Made by a program: the position numbers and the translations under genes
Notes under the pieces: model-generated
Told to the model about the DNA's origin: nothing
Database searches by the model: none
What the model saw: only the letters and a program-made list of their open reading frames with translations
In this document: piece after piece, positions 1 to 5,159 of the stretch
Position numbering within the stretch: position 1 is the stretch's first letter
How the letters are laid out: each line of letters starts with the position of its first letter
DNA from: Bacillota bacterium
GTDB lineage: Bacteria; Bacillota; Clostridia; Lachnospirales; Lachnospiraceae
Length of the DNA: 8,121 bases
Reading direction: 5' to 3'
NCBI GenBank assembly: GCA_023415655.1
Contig: JAEZKD010000236.1
Location: 1 to 8,121 of the forward strand

Positions 1-501
1 ATTCATTAAGTTAAATCCTGAATAGAGAAGTGTTTCTTGGTAGCTATAAGGTCCCTCAATTTGGTCTGCCGTTGCCATACAGATGTTAGAGGTTCTATAA
101 TCATGACTTGTAGAAAAATACATGACCCATTTTCCCATCACTGGATTATAGATGACATCTGGTGCCCATACTGCATAACCACCTTCTATGTAATTCCCCA
201 CATAATCAAATGCTTTCTGATCACCAGTAAAAAGATTATCAAACAGCGGATTCGCAGCATTGACGCCGCTGGCAATACTCTTAAAGCTCATTAAATCATC
301 GGAAACAGCTGCTTCCATATGGGAACCGAATATGTAGTATTTCCCGTCTGATTTTACGATTGAGGGATCATGGACAGAGATACCCATTACTTGATTTTTC
401 ACCTTCAGATCAGCAATTGCTTTTCCTTTATTTGCTCCACAACCTGCCATAAGTAACATAAATCCCATAACGATTCCCCCCATTATCTTTACACGTTTCA
501 T
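1..501 (-). CDS. GH43-family glycoside hydrolase lipoprotein, N-terminal part (arabinanase/xylosidase-like)
   Basis: The 167 visible codons run off the left edge, so the C-terminal part is missing. The start ATG (499-501) follows AAGGAGG at a 5-nt spacing. Residues 1-21 form a lipoprotein signal: a basic start, a hydrophobic core, and the lipobox LMAGC with Cys21 as the predicted lipidated residue. The mature enzyme should be anchored on the outer face of the membrane. The blocks HDPSIVKSDGKYYIFGSH (44-61, Asp45 the likely general base), WAPDVIYNP (112-120) and ATADQIEGPY are typical of GH43 five-bladed beta-propellers, which cleave arabinan or xylan side chains. The pKa-modulating Asp and acid Glu lie outside the window, so exact substrate and integrity cannot be judged. 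An arabinan endo-1,5-alpha-L-arabinosidase is my best guess within the family. The gene has its own promoter and a palindrome near the transcription start. Confidence 0.88.
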   Translation of the reverse strand, partial: MKRVKIMGGIVMGFMLLMAGCGANKGKAIADLKVKNQVMGISVHDPSIVKSDGKYYIFGSHMEAAVSDDLMSFKSIASGVNAANPLFDNLFTGDQKAFDYVGNYIEGGYAVWAPDVIYNPVMGKWVMYFSTSHDYRTSNICMATADQIEGPYSYQETLLYSGFNLMN

Positions 502-528
502 AGCAACCTCCTTTTATTTTAGTTCGTT

Positions 529-542
529 CTAAATTTATTTAG
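529..542. promoter_or_regulatory. Perfect 14-bp palindrome, candidate operator of the GH43 gene
   Basis: CTAAATTTATTTAG is a perfect 6-2-6 palindrome. It lies just downstream of the predicted transcription start and upstream of the ribosome binding site, the usual place for a repressor operator. AT-rich DNA makes chance palindromes common, and I do not recognise the motif of a named regulator. Confidence 0.35.
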
Positions 543-552
543 GTTTTACTTA

Positions 553-581
553 ATTATAAATGCACCAGATAATGATTGCAA
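553..581 (-). promoter_or_regulatory. Sigma-A-type promoter of the GH43 lipoprotein gene
   Basis: On the minus strand TTGCAA (576-581) and a consensus TATAAT (553-558) are 17 bp apart, giving a predicted start near 546 and a leader of about 45 nt. The decamer holding the -10 box (550-559) recurs at 609-618, but no -35 box accompanies that second copy. Confidence 0.7.
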
Positions 582-627
582 GCTTTGTTTGGAAAATTTT
601 GAGTTTTCTTAATTATAATTTGTAAAC

Positions 628-712
628 AACAAAAAACCCTCTGATTGATATGTCTCCCTTTACTTACTAAAACCAGTAAAGGCAGGACGTATCACTTTGA
701 GGGCGTTTTGTT
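628..712. terminator. Long three-tier hairpin, probable bidirectional terminator
   Basis: Three nested arms pair: 628-641 with 699-712 (two mismatches), 646-654 with 686-694 (one G-U-type position), and 657-664 with 675-682 (perfect), closing on a 10-nt loop. On the minus strand the right half is followed by GGGTTTTTTG, an intrinsic-terminator tail about 50 nt after the zinc-ribbon operon stop. On the plus strand the tail is GGGCGTTTTG. The structure is longer than a minimal terminator, and two internal asymmetric loops interrupt it. Confidence 0.75.
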
Positions 713-765
713 GATTTCATTCTTTTTAGTATTCATAAAGTATAGTAGGATAAGCTTATTTTAAA

Positions 766-1323
766 TTAAAAATCAGTTGTTTTACTTACAATATCTGCAT
801 TATAAACTAGTGCCTTAATTGCCCCTGGCCATTCAACCTCGAAATCAATGCGTGGATTCTGTTCTATCTTAAGGACAATACGTATTTTATGCTTGATCAA
901 AATAGTGGTACAGATAATATCAACCGTAACCTCTTCTTTGGTTACTCTAGCAAACAACGTTTTACCAACCCCCACTTTTCCTAAGTCATGTCCATTCACA
1001 ATGACTTTATAAGAGTTCGTACAGCATACAAACTGCATTGCTCTCGTAATACTAATTGTGGTATCTATGCTATTTTTTGATTCAAGCTTAGGTTCTGTTT
1101 TAGGTTCTTTCTTACTTTCTATCTTTGCTTCTATGTTTGGTTCTATCTTCGATGTCACTTTATGAAGCCTCAGTCCACAATTACTACAAAACATGAGACC
1201 GTCTTCAATTTCGGCATTGCAATCAGGACACTTATTAAGTTTCACTGAGGTAACCCGTGCACCACAATTGCAACAAAACGAACTTTGATCTGATATCTCG
1301 CTTTGGCATACATTACATTTCAT
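766..1323 (-). CDS. Double zinc-ribbon protein with charged repeat linker and C-terminal beta domain
   Basis: I chose the ATG at 1321-1323 because GGAGG lies 7 nt upstream; the in-frame ATG at 1336-1338 overlaps that Shine-Dalgarno sequence and has none of its own. The protein is 185 residues. It begins with two four-cysteine zinc ribbons (Cys 3/6/17/20 and 32/35/46/49), of the zinc_ribbon_2 / double-zinc-ribbon type. Residues 59-82 are six tandem tetrapeptides of the K-x-E-P/S/A kind, likely a flexible charged spacer. The remaining ~100 residues look beta-rich, with a KVIVNGHDLGKVGVGKT block and a conserved-looking WPG near the end. No signal peptide or membrane segment is visible, so it should be cytoplasmic. 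It is the second gene of an operon with the upstream zinc-ribbon gene. Function is unknown; the ribbons may bind protein or nucleic acid. Confidence 0.82.
   Translation of the reverse strand: MKCNVCQSEISDQSSFCCNCGARVTSVKLNKCPDCNAEIEDGLMFCSNCGLRLHKVTSKIEPNIEAKIESKKEPKTEPKLESKNSIDTTISITRAMQFVCCTNSYKVIVNGHDLGKVGVGKTLFARVTKEEVTVDIICTTILIKHKIRIVLKIEQNPRIDFEVEWPGAIKALVYNADIVSKTTDF
1078..1149 (-). repeat. Six in-frame 12-bp tandem repeats encoding the K-x-E-x linker
   Basis: Six degenerate 12-bp units translate on the minus strand as KIEP, NIEA, KIES, KKEP, KTEP and KLES. Because the unit is a multiple of three, copy-number changes would lengthen or shorten the linker without a frameshift. Confidence 0.8.
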
Positions 1324-1363
1324 ATTGCGTTCCTCCATTTAGGGGTGGTTCTGTAGAATGCTT

Positions 1364-1666
1364 TTAATTATTTTGATCTATCATATCTGCACTTTGAAGC
1401 AATTCATCCACTAAGCTATAGTCTCCACTGAGGATACGATCCTTAAAAATCTCACTAATTGCATACCCTCGCTGACACTTATCACAATAAACTCCATATT
1501 TTTTAGAAATTCTAGCTACAGGAACGTATAGTATTGTGATCTTTTTCTTTGTTTCATAGAGCTTAAATCCACATACTTTCTTACAATTAGTACAATAGTA
1601 TTCTCCCAAATGGATCAATGGTTTGTTCTTATCATAAGTTCCGCATCCATCAACTCTAAAACCCAT
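1364..1666 (-). CDS. Zinc-ribbon protein of the zinc_ribbon_15 type
   Basis: This 100-residue soluble protein has two CxxC knuckles far apart: YYCTNCKK (Cys25/28) and YCDKCQRGY (Cys61/64). Between them lies a hydrophobic strand with the ILYVPVARISKKYGVYC block. That order (aromatic-CxxC, FK-hydrophobic strand, a PV/PI turn, KKY, CxxC-G-aromatic) is the signature I associate with Pfam zinc_ribbon_15, a small family of unknown function common in Firmicutes. A four-cysteine zinc site built from two beta-hairpins is expected. The C-terminal ~30 residues look helical and acidic. AAGGAG lies 11-12 nt before the ATG, a long spacing; a second AAGG sits closer. The next gene starts about 40 nt downstream on the same strand, so the two are probably cotranscribed. 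No convincing promoter was found upstream. Confidence 0.78.
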   Translation of the reverse strand: MGFRVDGCGTYDKNKPLIHLGEYYCTNCKKVCGFKLYETKKKITILYVPVARISKKYGVYCDKCQRGYAISEIFKDRILSGDYSLVDELLQSADMIDQNN

Positions 1667-1885
1667 AAAACCTTTTACTCCTTCCTCTGGCTACCAAAAA
1701 TAAAATGAGGCATTCCATCGTTTAAAGAATTTTATGATATTTTATGAAACTTAAGAACCTTCCGTGATTTGAATCAAATGAAATATTAATAATCTAGCAA
1801 TTAAAACCATATCCAGAACGCGAATTCATGCACATATATTTTTTGTAATGAGACACAATAACAATGTTAAAAGGAGGTGTTTACT

Positions 1886-2068
1886 ATTAATTTAACAGAG
1901 AAAGAATTATCTTCTATCAATGATTTATTGAATGGTGAAGAGCAATTAGTCAAAAAGTTTCAGATGTTAGCAGACTCTACTAATGATCAAGAATTAAAAC
2001 AAACATTTACAAATATTTCTCAAAAACATCAACAGCATTTTAATTCAATTTACGCAAAACTTCAATAA
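1886..2068 (+). CDS. Small spore coat protein, CotF-like/ferritin-like helical hairpin; apparent ATT start
   Basis: The 60-residue product (NLTEKELSSINDLLN... to KHQQHFNSIYAKLQ) resembles the short clostridial coat-type proteins that accompany CotF: two amphipathic helices, with a KKFQMLAD segment in the first and QKHQQHFNSI in the second. It is probably packaged in the spore coat. The start is unusual. A 9-nt Shine-Dalgarno (AAGGAGGTG, 1871-1879) is followed after 8 nt by ATT (1886), directly before the NLTEKEL block where relatives normally begin with Met. The nearest alternative, GTG at 1877, lies inside the Shine-Dalgarno and would add three residues. No in-frame ATG exists near the N-terminus. 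The gene ends 11 nt before the next coat gene, and its TAA overlaps that gene's ribosome binding site, so the pair is likely cotranscribed and translationally coupled. Confidence 0.8.
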   Translation: MNLTEKELSSINDLLNGEEQLVKKFQMLADSTNDQELKQTFTNISQKHQQHFNSIYAKLQ

Positions 2069-2079
2069 GGAGGTGTTCA

Positions 2080-2355
2080 ATGATACAATCATCTTGTTTC
2101 GGTGATAAAGAGATGCTTCACGATGCTCTTTGCGCTCAAAAGGAAGAAACAGCCAATTATAATCTATTTGCAAATGAATGTACTCACCCAGAACTTCGTG
2201 ACACATACATGAATATCTTAAACGAAGAGCATGATCTTCAGTTCCAGGTATTTAACATTATGCACGAACGTGGCTATTATCCTACTCCAGCTGCTGACCA
2301 GGAGAAGATCAATCAAACGAAGCAGACTTATGCTGCATCCGCTACGATGAAATAG
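2080..2355 (+). CDS. Spore coat protein, CotF family
   Basis: The 91-residue protein matches the Coat_F pattern: an N-terminal helix with a KEMLHDALCAQKEETANYNLFANEC segment (given here in outline, residues ~10-34), a second helix with NILNEEHDLQFQVFNIMHERGYY, and the Tyr/Pro-rich turn YYPTPAADQEKI before a Gln-rich tail. These proteins adopt a ferritin-like helical fold without an obvious metal site and are laid down in the spore coat. AAGGAGGTG (2067-2075) lies 4 nt before the ATG (AGGAGG core 6 nt before) and overlaps the stop of the preceding coat gene. The two genes form one operon closed by the terminator at 2396-2446. Expression in the mother cell during sporulation is expected from the family, but I could not fix a sigma-E or sigma-K promoter with confidence. 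Confidence 0.88.
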   Translation: MIQSSCFGDKEMLHDALCAQKEETANYNLFANECTHPELRDTYMNILNEEHDLQFQVFNIMHERGYYPTPAADQEKINQTKQTYAASATMK

Positions 2356-2395
2356 TATAATATGAAAGCTTTGTTAACATTTTAATGTATTAAAA

Positions 2396-2446
2396 AAAGC
2401 ACCCACTTGAGTATGTTGTAAACTCATATTACCAAGCGGGTGCTTT
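2396..2446. terminator. Bidirectional intrinsic terminator between coat operon and convergent zinc-ribbon gene
   Basis: A 14-bp stem with a single A/C mismatch pairs 2396-2409 with 2433-2446. A short inner helix (2411-2415 with 2425-2429) extends it. The plus-strand tail is TTTCATTTTCTT and the minus-strand tail is a run of seven T, so it can stop transcription from both sides. Confidence 0.88.
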
Positions 2447-2565
2447 CATTTTCTTATTCTTTTTAAGATTCCATTCATTTCTTTCAATTGATACATCATA
2501 AAATTTAAAATCTCATATTTGTTTTACTTCACATTACTGGAAAGTAAGTGTTATCTTGTATATCA

Positions 2566-2964
2566 TTAATCTGCATCTATAAAATCTACTTCAGTTAGTC
2601 GGAACGTAGCACGCATATGTATTCCCATATCCTGAACTAACGAATATTTTCTTTTTGGATATACTGTACCAGATACTTCATTAGCCCAACCACCAAGCTT
2701 TATAGTAATTTGAGTTGGCCCATCTATTGTGAAACTAGCATTTTCGCCATGTTTTCCACGCCATAAAGTTCCGCCATAGGTTTTTTCTACTACTGCATCT
2801 CTAGAAGAAAATAAACCAGCAAACCCTTCAACAATGTTATTAGGCATTTTAATTCTCACCACACCACTTGTCGTCATTTCTTCTAATGGACACCCACAAT
2901 TAGGACACGACTTCGCTTTATCTGATATTTCTTTACTACATTCTGGACACTTGATAATAGCCAT
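2566..2964 (-). CDS. Single zinc-ribbon protein with C-terminal beta domain, function unknown
   Basis: The ATG follows AGGAGG at an 8-nt spacing. The 132-residue product starts with one zinc ribbon, KCPECSKEISDKAKSCPNCG (Cys6/9/20/23), the zinc_ribbon_2/3 type found at the head of many small Firmicutes proteins. After a short linker, residues ~35-132 form a probable all-beta domain rich in alternating hydrophobic residues (VVRIKMPNNI, ASFTIDGPTQITIKLGG, ATFRLTEVDFID). The architecture echoes the protein at 766-1323, but I see no convincing sequence identity beyond the ribbon. There is no signal peptide or membrane segment. A well-spaced promoter lies just upstream, so it is probably transcribed alone, and the bidirectional hairpin at 2396-2446 could end its transcript. 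I cannot assign a function. Confidence 0.82.
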   Translation of the reverse strand: MAIIKCPECSKEISDKAKSCPNCGCPLEEMTTSGVVRIKMPNNIVEGFAGLFSSRDAVVEKTYGGTLWRGKHGENASFTIDGPTQITIKLGGWANEVSGTVYPKRKYSLVQDMGIHMRATFRLTEVDFIDAD

Positions 2965-3017
2965 CTTTTTTCCTCCTGTTAATTAATATTTACTCATAGG
3001 TAGAAAATACCATTAAT

Positions 3018-3046
3018 ATTTTACAACTACGATCATAATAAGTCAA
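3018..3046 (-). promoter_or_regulatory. Sigma-A-type promoter of the single zinc-ribbon gene
   Basis: On the minus strand TTGACT (3041-3046) and TAAAAT (3018-3023) are 17 bp apart, 5/6 matches each. The predicted leader is about 45 nt. It lies in the gap after the MazG-like gene, for which I found no clear terminator, so read-through is also possible. Confidence 0.7.
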
Positions 3047-3078
3047 TATTTCAACGAAATCAAATATCAACTTCTGAA

Positions 3079-3450
3079 CTACTCATTTTCATTCAACTGG
3101 GTATACTTAAGATTTTTTCCCTTCGCTTTCTCAACCGAATATTTTTTCGCATTTTTCATCATCTTAGTTTTTAAAGCACTCTCTAAATCAATCTGATTCA
3201 TCTGTGCAAATCTTAAAACGAAAAAGAAAACGTCCGCAATTTCTTCTTCTACATGCATTCTTCGTTGATCATCCGCAAATATATTCTTGATATCTTCCTC
3301 CCTTTGAAAACGAAAAATGTCAAGTAATTCATTCGCTTCGGTGGAAATACCAATGGCTAGATCCTTTGGGTTATGGAACTGATCCCAATCCCTCTCTTCA
3401 CAGAATTTTTGTATTAAATCTGTCAGTTCTTTGATAGTAATTTGATTCAT
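3079..3450 (-). CDS. MazG-like nucleotide pyrophosphohydrolase (dCTPase/RS21-C6 type)
   Basis: This 123-residue all-alpha enzyme should hydrolyse a (deoxy)nucleoside triphosphate to the monophosphate and pyrophosphate, a house-cleaning role in the cytoplasm. The diagnostic metal-binding pairs are present: E38-x-x-E41 in STEANELLDIFRF, and E70-x-x-D73 in EEEIADVFFFVLRFA. An aromatic cap W22 and the RDW..FH.PKDLA lead-in match the RS21-C6/DCTPP1 group more than full-length two-domain MazG. The length is that of a single-domain member; substrate preference (dCTP or modified nucleotides) cannot be read from sequence. AAGGAG lies 12 nt before the ATG, rather far. The ATG directly abuts the TAG of a possible 40-codon ORF, so translation may be coupled to it. 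It is downstream of a second pyrophosphohydrolase gene on the same strand. Confidence 0.87.
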   Translation of the reverse strand: MNQITIKELTDLIQKFCEERDWDQFHNPKDLAIGISTEANELLDIFRFQREEDIKNIFADDQRRMHVEEEIADVFFFVLRFAQMNQIDLESALKTKMMKNAKKYSVEKAKGKNLKYTQLNENE

Positions 3451-3573
3451 CTATTTTAGACACTCCTTTAAGTAATTTGCTAGTTTTGTATCGACACAGT
3501 TGACATAGTAGCCCTTCATCCCCCGTGGAGTTAAGGCACAATACGTGTTTTTTATGATTTCATTCGCTTGCAT
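3451..3573 (-). CDS. Possible 40-codon small ORF coupled to the MazG-like gene
   Basis: An ATG at 3571-3573 opens a 40-codon frame (MQANEIIKNTYCALTPRG... to ANYLKECLK) ending in TAG at 3451-3453, and the ATG of the MazG-like gene follows with no gap. The frame is the same as that of the pyrophosphohydrolase above it, resuming three codons after its TGA. The peptide has two cysteines in the body and one near the end, and is mildly basic; I do not recognise it. No Shine-Dalgarno precedes the first ATG; a GGGGG tract directly abuts an inner ATG (MKGYY). It could be a real small protein, a leader peptide, the remnant of a longer gene, or chance. Confidence 0.35.
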   Translation of the reverse strand: MQANEIIKNTYCALTPRGMKGYYVNCVDTKLANYLKECLK

Positions 3574-3582
3574 AGGATTAGG

Positions 3583-3927
3583 TCACATCTGTAACGAGCC
3601 CTTTTTTTCATCAGCCAAATCAGATACAGAATTCAAAAATAATTTTTTGTCAAATCCACCTCGTTGCTCGGACTTCTCACAGCGTTTTGCTTCTAGCTCT
3701 TCAACCGTATATCCACGAGCTTTGCAAATTGCGTACAAAACTTCTAAAACGTCAGCCATCTCTTCCAAGCTTTTGTCCGCTTGATATTCCTTCACTTCTT
3801 CAAGGAGTTTATTATCCAAAGCTACGATATACTCTTCCTCTGATAATACATTATAATCTGGCTTAAGACCTTCTCGCTCAATGATCTCGGGTATCTTATC
3901 CCGAATTAGCTTATAATATTCTTTCAA
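3583..3927 (-). CDS. Phosphoribosyl-ATP pyrophosphohydrolase-like NTP pyrophosphatase, TTG start
   Basis: From the TTG at 3925-3927 the product is 114 residues, beginning MKEYYKLIRDKIPEII, which matches the usual N-terminus (Y-KLVRDKIPEII) of the small house-cleaning PRA-PH-like family. Metal-binding pairs are E44-x-x-E47 (KLLEEVKEY) and E56-x-x-D59 (EEMADVLEVLYAI), and the family C-terminal block RGGFDKKLFL is present. It likely hydrolyses non-canonical NTPs rather than acting in histidine synthesis, since it lacks his-operon context. The TTG start is preferred because GGAAGG precedes it by 9 nt. The upstream in-frame GTG (4048-4050) has no ribosome binding site and would add a 41-residue segment that lies over HNH-relic DNA and does not look like this family. 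The promoter at 4169-4197 probably drives it, and the MazG-like gene lies downstream. Confidence 0.83.
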   Translation of the reverse strand: MKEYYKLIRDKIPEIIEREGLKPDYNVLSEEEYIVALDNKLLEEVKEYQADKSLEEMADVLEVLYAICKARGYTVEELEAKRCEKSEQRGGFDKKLFLNSVSDLADEKKGSLQM

Positions 3928-4123
3928 CTTTTTGTACCTTCCTTTCTGGTGTCCAGATTTCGTTGTAACCGTTACATTTTGCCCAATAATATATGTACCG
4001 AAGTTTCTTGTCTCTATAAGATGAGACTTTATATTCTGTATTTTGCTCACGAATCATATGATTCCATAGGTTATCGTCTTTGATAAATGACCATGGAATA
4101 GAATGATCCACATGAATATGTAC
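3911..4123 (-). pseudogene. Decayed HNH endonuclease remnant
   Basis: The open frame between TAA at 4124-4126 and TAA at 3911-3913 encodes VHIHVDHSIPWSFIKDDNLWNHM, split here as VHIHVDHSIPW then SFIKDDNLWNHM. This is the core 'hVDHfiPWSfv.dd.LWN' block of HNH nucleases. Further on, LRYIYYWAKCNGY and NEIWTPERKV resemble the C-terminal YY..A..NGf..iW.P segment of the same proteins. The zinc-finger/central part that should carry CxxC pairs and NSSKS is missing, as is everything N-terminal to the stop. I read it as a 5'-truncated and internally deleted relic of about 70 codons. Its last codons overlap the TTG start of the next gene by 17 nt. Alternatively the fragment has been co-opted as a leader ORF. 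Confidence 0.6.
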
Positions 4124-4168
4124 TTACTTATGCTTTCAATTCATTCCAATAGTTCAAACATTATTACT

Positions 4169-4197
4169 ATTATACTGTATTATTCTTCTCTTTTCCA
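4169..4197 (-). promoter_or_regulatory. Promoter upstream of the HNH relic and pyrophosphohydrolase genes
   Basis: On the minus strand a perfect TATAAT (4169-4174) lies 17 bp from TGGAAA (4192-4197, 4/6 match). The start would be near 4162, so the transcript would carry the HNH relic as leader, about 235 nt before the TTG start of the pyrophosphohydrolase. Confidence 0.6.
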
Positions 4198-4262
4198 TAT
4201 TTTCATACACTTAGTGAGTAAATAATTGAGTGCAATGTTTCTTTGAATCATATCTACATATA

Positions 4263-4300
4263 TAATAAAAAAGTGATAAATCATAAAGACTTATCACTTA
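4263..4300 (-). terminator. Intrinsic terminator of the short-chain dehydrogenase gene
   Basis: AAGTGATAA (4271-4279) and TTATCACTT (4291-4299) form a perfect 9-bp stem with an 11-nt loop. On the minus strand the stem is followed by TTTTTTATTATA, about 28 nt after the dehydrogenase stop codon. Confidence 0.85.
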
Positions 4301-4327
4301 GACTTAAAACAATGTATGTATGTCTCC

Positions 4328-5074
4328 CTAATAAGGGCTATCAAATTCTTTCTCAATTTTTTGTACTGCAGCTTCAAGACTCATGCCTGCAAAGTTTTGT
4401 GCTCCCAAAAAGCGACCTGATTTTTTGTCCTCTGCAAACACACCTGCCACAATACCAGGAATTGCACTTTCTGGTGCATTCGGTGCATGTAAACCTCCCA
4501 TATCTGTTCGACACCAACCTGGATCGGTTAAGTTTATCATCACATCTGTTCCGTTTACGGAAGAACCTAAATCAATAGTAATTTTATCAAGTGCTGCTTT
4601 ACTTGCAGAATAGCCCGCTTGCTGGGGCTCAAAACGAATACCGCTTGTGGTATTCAAGATTCTTCCGAAGCCATTCTCAATCATTTTTGGCATAAAATGA
4701 TAGCAAATCATAGCCGGTGCTATGGTATTAACCTTAAAACTCTCCGAATAATCAGATACTGGTGTTTCAAAATAATCCGTTCGATAAGCAATCTGAAGTC
4801 CCGCGTTATTAAGAACAATATCTACCCTTACACCAAGCGCGTCTATATCTTTTAGCATCTGATCCACTTCCGTGAAGTCAGATAACTCAGCACTTACTAT
4901 ATATGCATCCACACCTTTTGCTTTTACCTCTTCGTAAATTGCTTTGACATGTTCTTTTTTTCTTCCGTGCAAGATTAGATTACAGCCTTGCTCTGCCATA
5001 AATAAAGCAGCCAGATAACCGATCCCTCTGCTAGCACCCGTAATAAGTGCCCAACGTCCCTTAACATGAACCAT
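4328..5074 (-). CDS. Short-chain dehydrogenase/reductase (SDR), classical type
   Basis: The 248-residue product is a classical SDR, a cytoplasmic Rossmann-fold NAD(P)-dependent oxidoreductase. The cofactor motif is TGASRGIG (12-19), the NNAG motif is at 89-92, and the catalytic tetrad is complete: Asn116, Ser144, Tyr155 and Lys159 (YSASK). The DPGWCRTDMGG block (184-194) follows beta-6 as the usual PG motif. Arg38 after beta-2 (HGRKKE) suggests NADP(H) rather than NAD(H). Length is typical for the family. AGGAGG lies 7 nt before the ATG. It is flanked by terminators on both sides (5163-5200 upstream from mscL, 4263-4300 downstream), so it is most likely monocistronic, though its own promoter is not obvious. 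Substrate cannot be told; neighbours give no pathway hint. Confidence 0.9.
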   Translation of the reverse strand: MVHVKGRWALITGASRGIGYLAALFMAEQGCNLILHGRKKEHVKAIYEEVKAKGVDAYIVSAELSDFTEVDQMLKDIDALGVRVDIVLNNAGLQIAYRTDYFETPVSDYSESFKVNTIAPAMICYHFMPKMIENGFGRILNTTSGIRFEPQQAGYSASKAALDKITIDLGSSVNGTDVMINLTDPGWCRTDMGGLHAPNAPESAIPGIVAGVFAEDKKSGRFLGAQNFAGMSLEAAVQKIEKEFDSPY

Positions 5075-5159
5075 AATAATTCCTCCTCTATCTCTGATTT
5101 TTTTTACTCTTTTATGTGAAACAGAAATCCTATCCTTATACCATCAACTTTGTTCTATA

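Noticed and set aside
37..294. Plus-strand open frame over the GH43 gene
   Set aside because: It lies opposite a clear GH43 coding sequence, has no ribosome binding site and no recognisable protein features.
1833..1858. Sigma-E/sigma-K-like sequences (CATATATTT, CACAATAAC) before the coat operon
   Set aside because: The -10-like boxes are plausible for a sporulation promoter, but neither has a -35 element at correct spacing, and AT-rich DNA makes such matches cheap.
3928..4050. 41-residue N-terminal extension of the PRA-PH-like enzyme from a GTG at 4048-4050
   Set aside because: There is no Shine-Dalgarno at the GTG, the segment lies over the HNH relic in another frame, and the family N-terminus matches the TTG start at 3927.
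4243..4855. Plus-strand open frames over the dehydrogenase gene
   Set aside because: They are antisense shadows of an intact SDR with a full set of catalytic motifs.
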